The notes under the pieces: generated by a model
Seen by the model: only the letters and a program-made list of their open reading frames with translations
Told to the model about the DNA's origin: nothing
Databases searched by the model: none
Shown: positions 6,040 to 7,563 of the stretch, in pieces
Position numbering within the stretch: position 1 is the first letter of the stretch
Layout of the letters: each line of letters opens with the position of its first letter
Position numbers and translations under genes: made by a program
DNA from: JBNAVY01 sp049700195
Lineage (GTDB): Bacteria; Bacillota; Thermoanaerobacteria; Thermoanaerobacterales; Thermoanaerobacteraceae
Assembly: GCA_049700195.1 (NCBI GenBank)
Contig: JBNAVY010000070.1
Coordinates: 1 to 7,563, forward strand
DNA length: 7,563 nt
Reading direction: 5' to 3'

Positions 6040-6047
6040 ATATGATC

Positions 6048-7334
6048 ATGTCTACTTTGGTTATTGTTGGTACTCAATGGGGAGATGAAGGGAAGGGTAA
6101 AGTTACTGACTATCTTGCAGAAAAGGCTGATGTTGTTGTAAGATACCAGGGAGGTAATAATGCAGGGCATACTGTTGAGAAAGAAGGTGTTCAATATAAA
6201 CTGCATCTTATTCCTTCAGGTATATTATATAAAGATAAAATATGTATTATAGGTAATGGAGTTGTTTTAGATCCATTATCATTAATTAAAGAGATTGAAA
6301 TTTTAAAAGACCAGGGTATTGAAGTAAAAAACCTTAAAATTAGTGATAGAGCTCATTTGGTTTTTCCATATCATATAAAGCAAGATGAAATTGAAGAAAT
6401 GTTAAAGGGCAAAAATGATATTGGAACAACTAAAAGAGGAATAGGACCGTGTTATATGGATAAATCTGAAAGAATAGGAATCAGGGTGTGTGATCTTTTA
6501 AAACCAAATGTTTTAAAAGAAAAATTAAAAAATAATATTGAAAAGAAGAATAAACTTTTTAAAGATTTATATAAAGCTGAAGGATTTAATTTCGACGAAA
6601 TTTATAATAGCTATTTAACATATTCTGATATTTTAAAACCATATATTGCTGATACAACAGTCCTTTTATATGATTTAATAAAAAATGGGAAGAAAATTTT
6701 ATTTGAAGGTGCTCAAGGAACTCTTTTAGACCTTGATTTGGGAACTTATCCATACGTAACAGCTTCACACCCAATATCCGGAGGTGTAACTGTAGGTGCT
6801 GGAATTGGTCCAAATATGATTAATGAAGTTTTAGGGGTAGTTAAATCATATACGACAAGAGTAGGAAAAGGGCCTTTTCCTACAGAGCTTTTTGATAAAG
6901 ACGGAGATTATTTGAGGGAAAAAGGCCATGAATATGGAACTACAACAGGTAGACCTAGAAGATGTGGATGGCTTGATATGGTAATATTAAGATATTCAAT
7001 ACGAGTATCTGGGATAACTCATCTTGCACTTACAAAATTGGATACATTATCAGGACTAAAGAAAATTAAAATTTGTACAGGTTATAAATTTAATGGAATG
7101 ACAATTAAAGATTTTCCTGCAAGTTTAGAAGATTTGGAGGAATATGAACCAATTTATCAGGAATTTGACGGTTGGGATAAAGATATACAGGATGCAAAAT
7201 GTTTTGAAGATTTACCTTATAATGCTCAGAAATATGTGAAATTTATAGAAGAATATGCACAAGTTAAAATATCTTTAATATCTGTAGGACCAGGGAGGAA
7301 ACAAACAATTTTTTTAAGAGATTTTGATATTTAG
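6048..7334 (+). CDS. purA: Adenylosuccinate synthetase
   Basis: The gene encodes a 428-residue cytoplasmic enzyme that joins IMP and aspartate, using GTP, to make adenylosuccinate, the first committed step from IMP to AMP. The N-terminal GTP-binding loop GTQWGDEGKGK (8-18) contains the catalytic Asp13, and NNAGH (37-41) ends in the catalytic His41. Both fall on exactly the E. coli numbering, which confirms the ATG at 6048. Other family blocks are GTTKRGIGPCYMDK (IMP contact), LFEGAQGTLLDLDLGTYPYV, TTRVGKGPFPTEL and TTGRPRRCGWLD near the aspartate and base sites. Length is normal for the family (about 430). No essential motif is missing. It lies 17 bases after the FAD protein gene, with its own strong ribosome binding site, in the same unit. 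The coding end is folded into the intrinsic terminator, with the stop codon TAG in the hairpin loop. Identification is certain. Confidence 0.99.
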   Translation: MSTLVIVGTQWGDEGKGKVTDYLAEKADVVVRYQGGNNAGHTVEKEGVQYKLHLIPSGILYKDKICIIGNGVVLDPLSLIKEIEILKDQGIEVKNLKISDRAHLVFPYHIKQDEIEEMLKGKNDIGTTKRGIGPCYMDKSERIGIRVCDLLKPNVLKEKLKNNIEKKNKLFKDLYKAEGFNFDEIYNSYLTYSDILKPYIADTTVLLYDLIKNGKKILFEGAQGTLLDLDLGTYPYVTASHPISGGVTVGAGIGPNMINEVLGVVKSYTTRVGKGPFPTELFDKDGDYLREKGHEYGTTTGRPRRCGWLDMVILRYSIRVSGITHLALTKLDTLSGLKKIKICTGYKFNGMTIKDFPASLEDLEEYEPIYQEFDGWDKDIQDAKCFEDLPYNAQKYVKFIEEYAQVKISLISVGPGRKQTIFLRDFDI

Positions 7335-7360
7335 ATCAAAATCTCTTAAAAAATTTTTTT
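7310..7360 (+). terminator. Strong intrinsic terminator of the FAD protein-purA unit
   Basis: A perfect 19-bp stem (7310-7328 with 7335-7353, core AAGAGATTTTGAT / ATCAAAATCTCTT) with a 6-base loop is followed by seven T (7354-7360). The purA stop codon (7332-7334) lies in the loop, so the 5' arm is entirely coding sequence. The outer six pairs are A-T, so the structure can also fold as a terminator on the minus strand. Confidence 0.9.
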
Positions 7361-7367
7361 AAAAAGC

Positions 7368-7396
7368 TTGACACAAATCTACCTCCCAAGTATAAT
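7368..7396 (+). promoter_or_regulatory. Consensus sigma-A promoter of the tRNA gene
   Basis: TTGACA (7368-7373) and TATAAT (7391-7396) both match consensus perfectly with the ideal 17-base spacer. It begins only 7 bases after the purA terminator. Transcription should start near 7403, giving a leader of about 29 bases to be removed by RNase P. Confidence 0.95.
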
Positions 7397-7431
7397 ATAT
7401 AAATGTCAGGACAATTTCAAAATACAAATTT

Positions 7432-7507
7432 GCTGGCGTAGCTCAATCGGCAGAGCAGCTGACTTGTAATCAGCAGGTTGAAGGTTCAAGTCCTTTCGCC
7501 AGCTCCA
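7432..7507 (+). tRNA. tRNA-Thr (anticodon UGU)
   Basis: This is a complete 76-base cloverleaf. The acceptor stem GCTGGCG (7432-7438) pairs perfectly with CGCCAGC (7497-7503), followed by discriminator T and encoded CCA (7505-7507). The D arm is GCTC/GAGC (7441-7444, 7453-7456). The anticodon stem GCTGA/TCAGC (7458-7462, 7470-7474) holds the loop CTTGTAA with anticodon TGT (7465-7467), which reads ACN threonine codons, chiefly ACA. The T arm GAAGG/CCTTT (7480-7484, 7492-7496, one G-T pair) encloses TTCAAGT. It is driven by the consensus promoter just upstream. More tRNA genes may follow beyond the window; the 56 bases after it contain none. Confidence 0.98.
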
Positions 7508-7563
7508 TTTTTTTAACTTCAAAATTGAATTTAGTCATAAAATGAACATATAATAAATAAAAA

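Noticed and set aside
6027..6047. Earlier purA starts at TTG 6027 or ATG 6042
   Set aside because: TTG 6027 overlaps the previous stop and puts the ribosome binding site inside the gene. ATG 6042 is only 2 bases from GAGGAG. ATG 6048 yields Asp13 and His41 at the standard positions.
7432..7507. Functional link between tRNA-Thr and the possible threonine exporter genes
   Set aside because: They are separate units about 3 kb apart in opposite orientation, the exporter substrate is unknown, and no T-box is seen.
7508..7563. Possible tRNA terminator or another gene start after the tRNA
   Set aside because: There is a run of T directly after CCA and a 5-bp TTCAA/TTGAA pairing, but no T-tailed stem, and the stretch is too short to judge.
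1..7563. Defence island, mobile element or wholly new multi-gene system
   Set aside because: The helicase family occurs in some defence systems, but its neighbours here are chemotaxis, exporter and purine genes. There are no nuclease, transposase, integrase or repeat-array signals.

Overview
The window is AT-rich chromosomal DNA whose features fit a low-GC Firmicute, most likely class Clostridia. The evidence is strong AGGAGG-type ribosome binding sites, TTG and GTG starts, sigma-A-like promoters, a 3' CCA encoded in the tRNA gene, and the gene families present. I see no phage, insertion-sequence, CRISPR or plasmid genes.

Left part (1-1784): a minus-strand UvrD/Rep-type superfamily 1 helicase gene (35-1576, TTG start). 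It carries motifs I to IV but stops before motifs V and VI. The -1 frame opens exactly at its stop, so it is probably broken or continued by a frameshift near the window edge. It diverges from a plus-strand unit with an extended -10 promoter (1698-1727).

Middle part (1785-4427): that unit encodes a 56-residue XapX-family membrane protein and then a methyl-accepting chemotaxis protein that has almost no extracellular domain. Converging on it are two minus-strand genes, joined by an ATGA overlap, for the two halves of a ThrE/YjjP-YjjB family exporter. The chemotaxis and exporter genes overlap tail to tail by 14 bases, and a terminator-like hairpin for the chemotaxis mRNA lies inside the antisense exporter gene.

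Intergenic 4428-4650 (223 bases) separates the exporter genes from the next unit. It holds a perfect 28-bp palindrome beside the exporter ribosome binding site, an inverted pair of PurBox-like sites, a perfect 24-bp palindrome, and a sigma-A-like promoter facing right.

Right part (4651-7563): a two-gene unit of a COG2509-type FAD-dependent protein and purA (adenylosuccinate synthetase). It ends in a strong intrinsic terminator whose 5' arm lies inside the purA coding region. A consensus promoter and a complete tRNA-Thr(UGU) follow at once. The last 56 bases hold no feature I can support.

The most useful leads are the PurR-like operator that would place the FAD protein in the purine regulon, the interrupted helicase, and the palindromes in the divergent intergenic region. 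I do not see convincing evidence of a wholly new multi-gene system.
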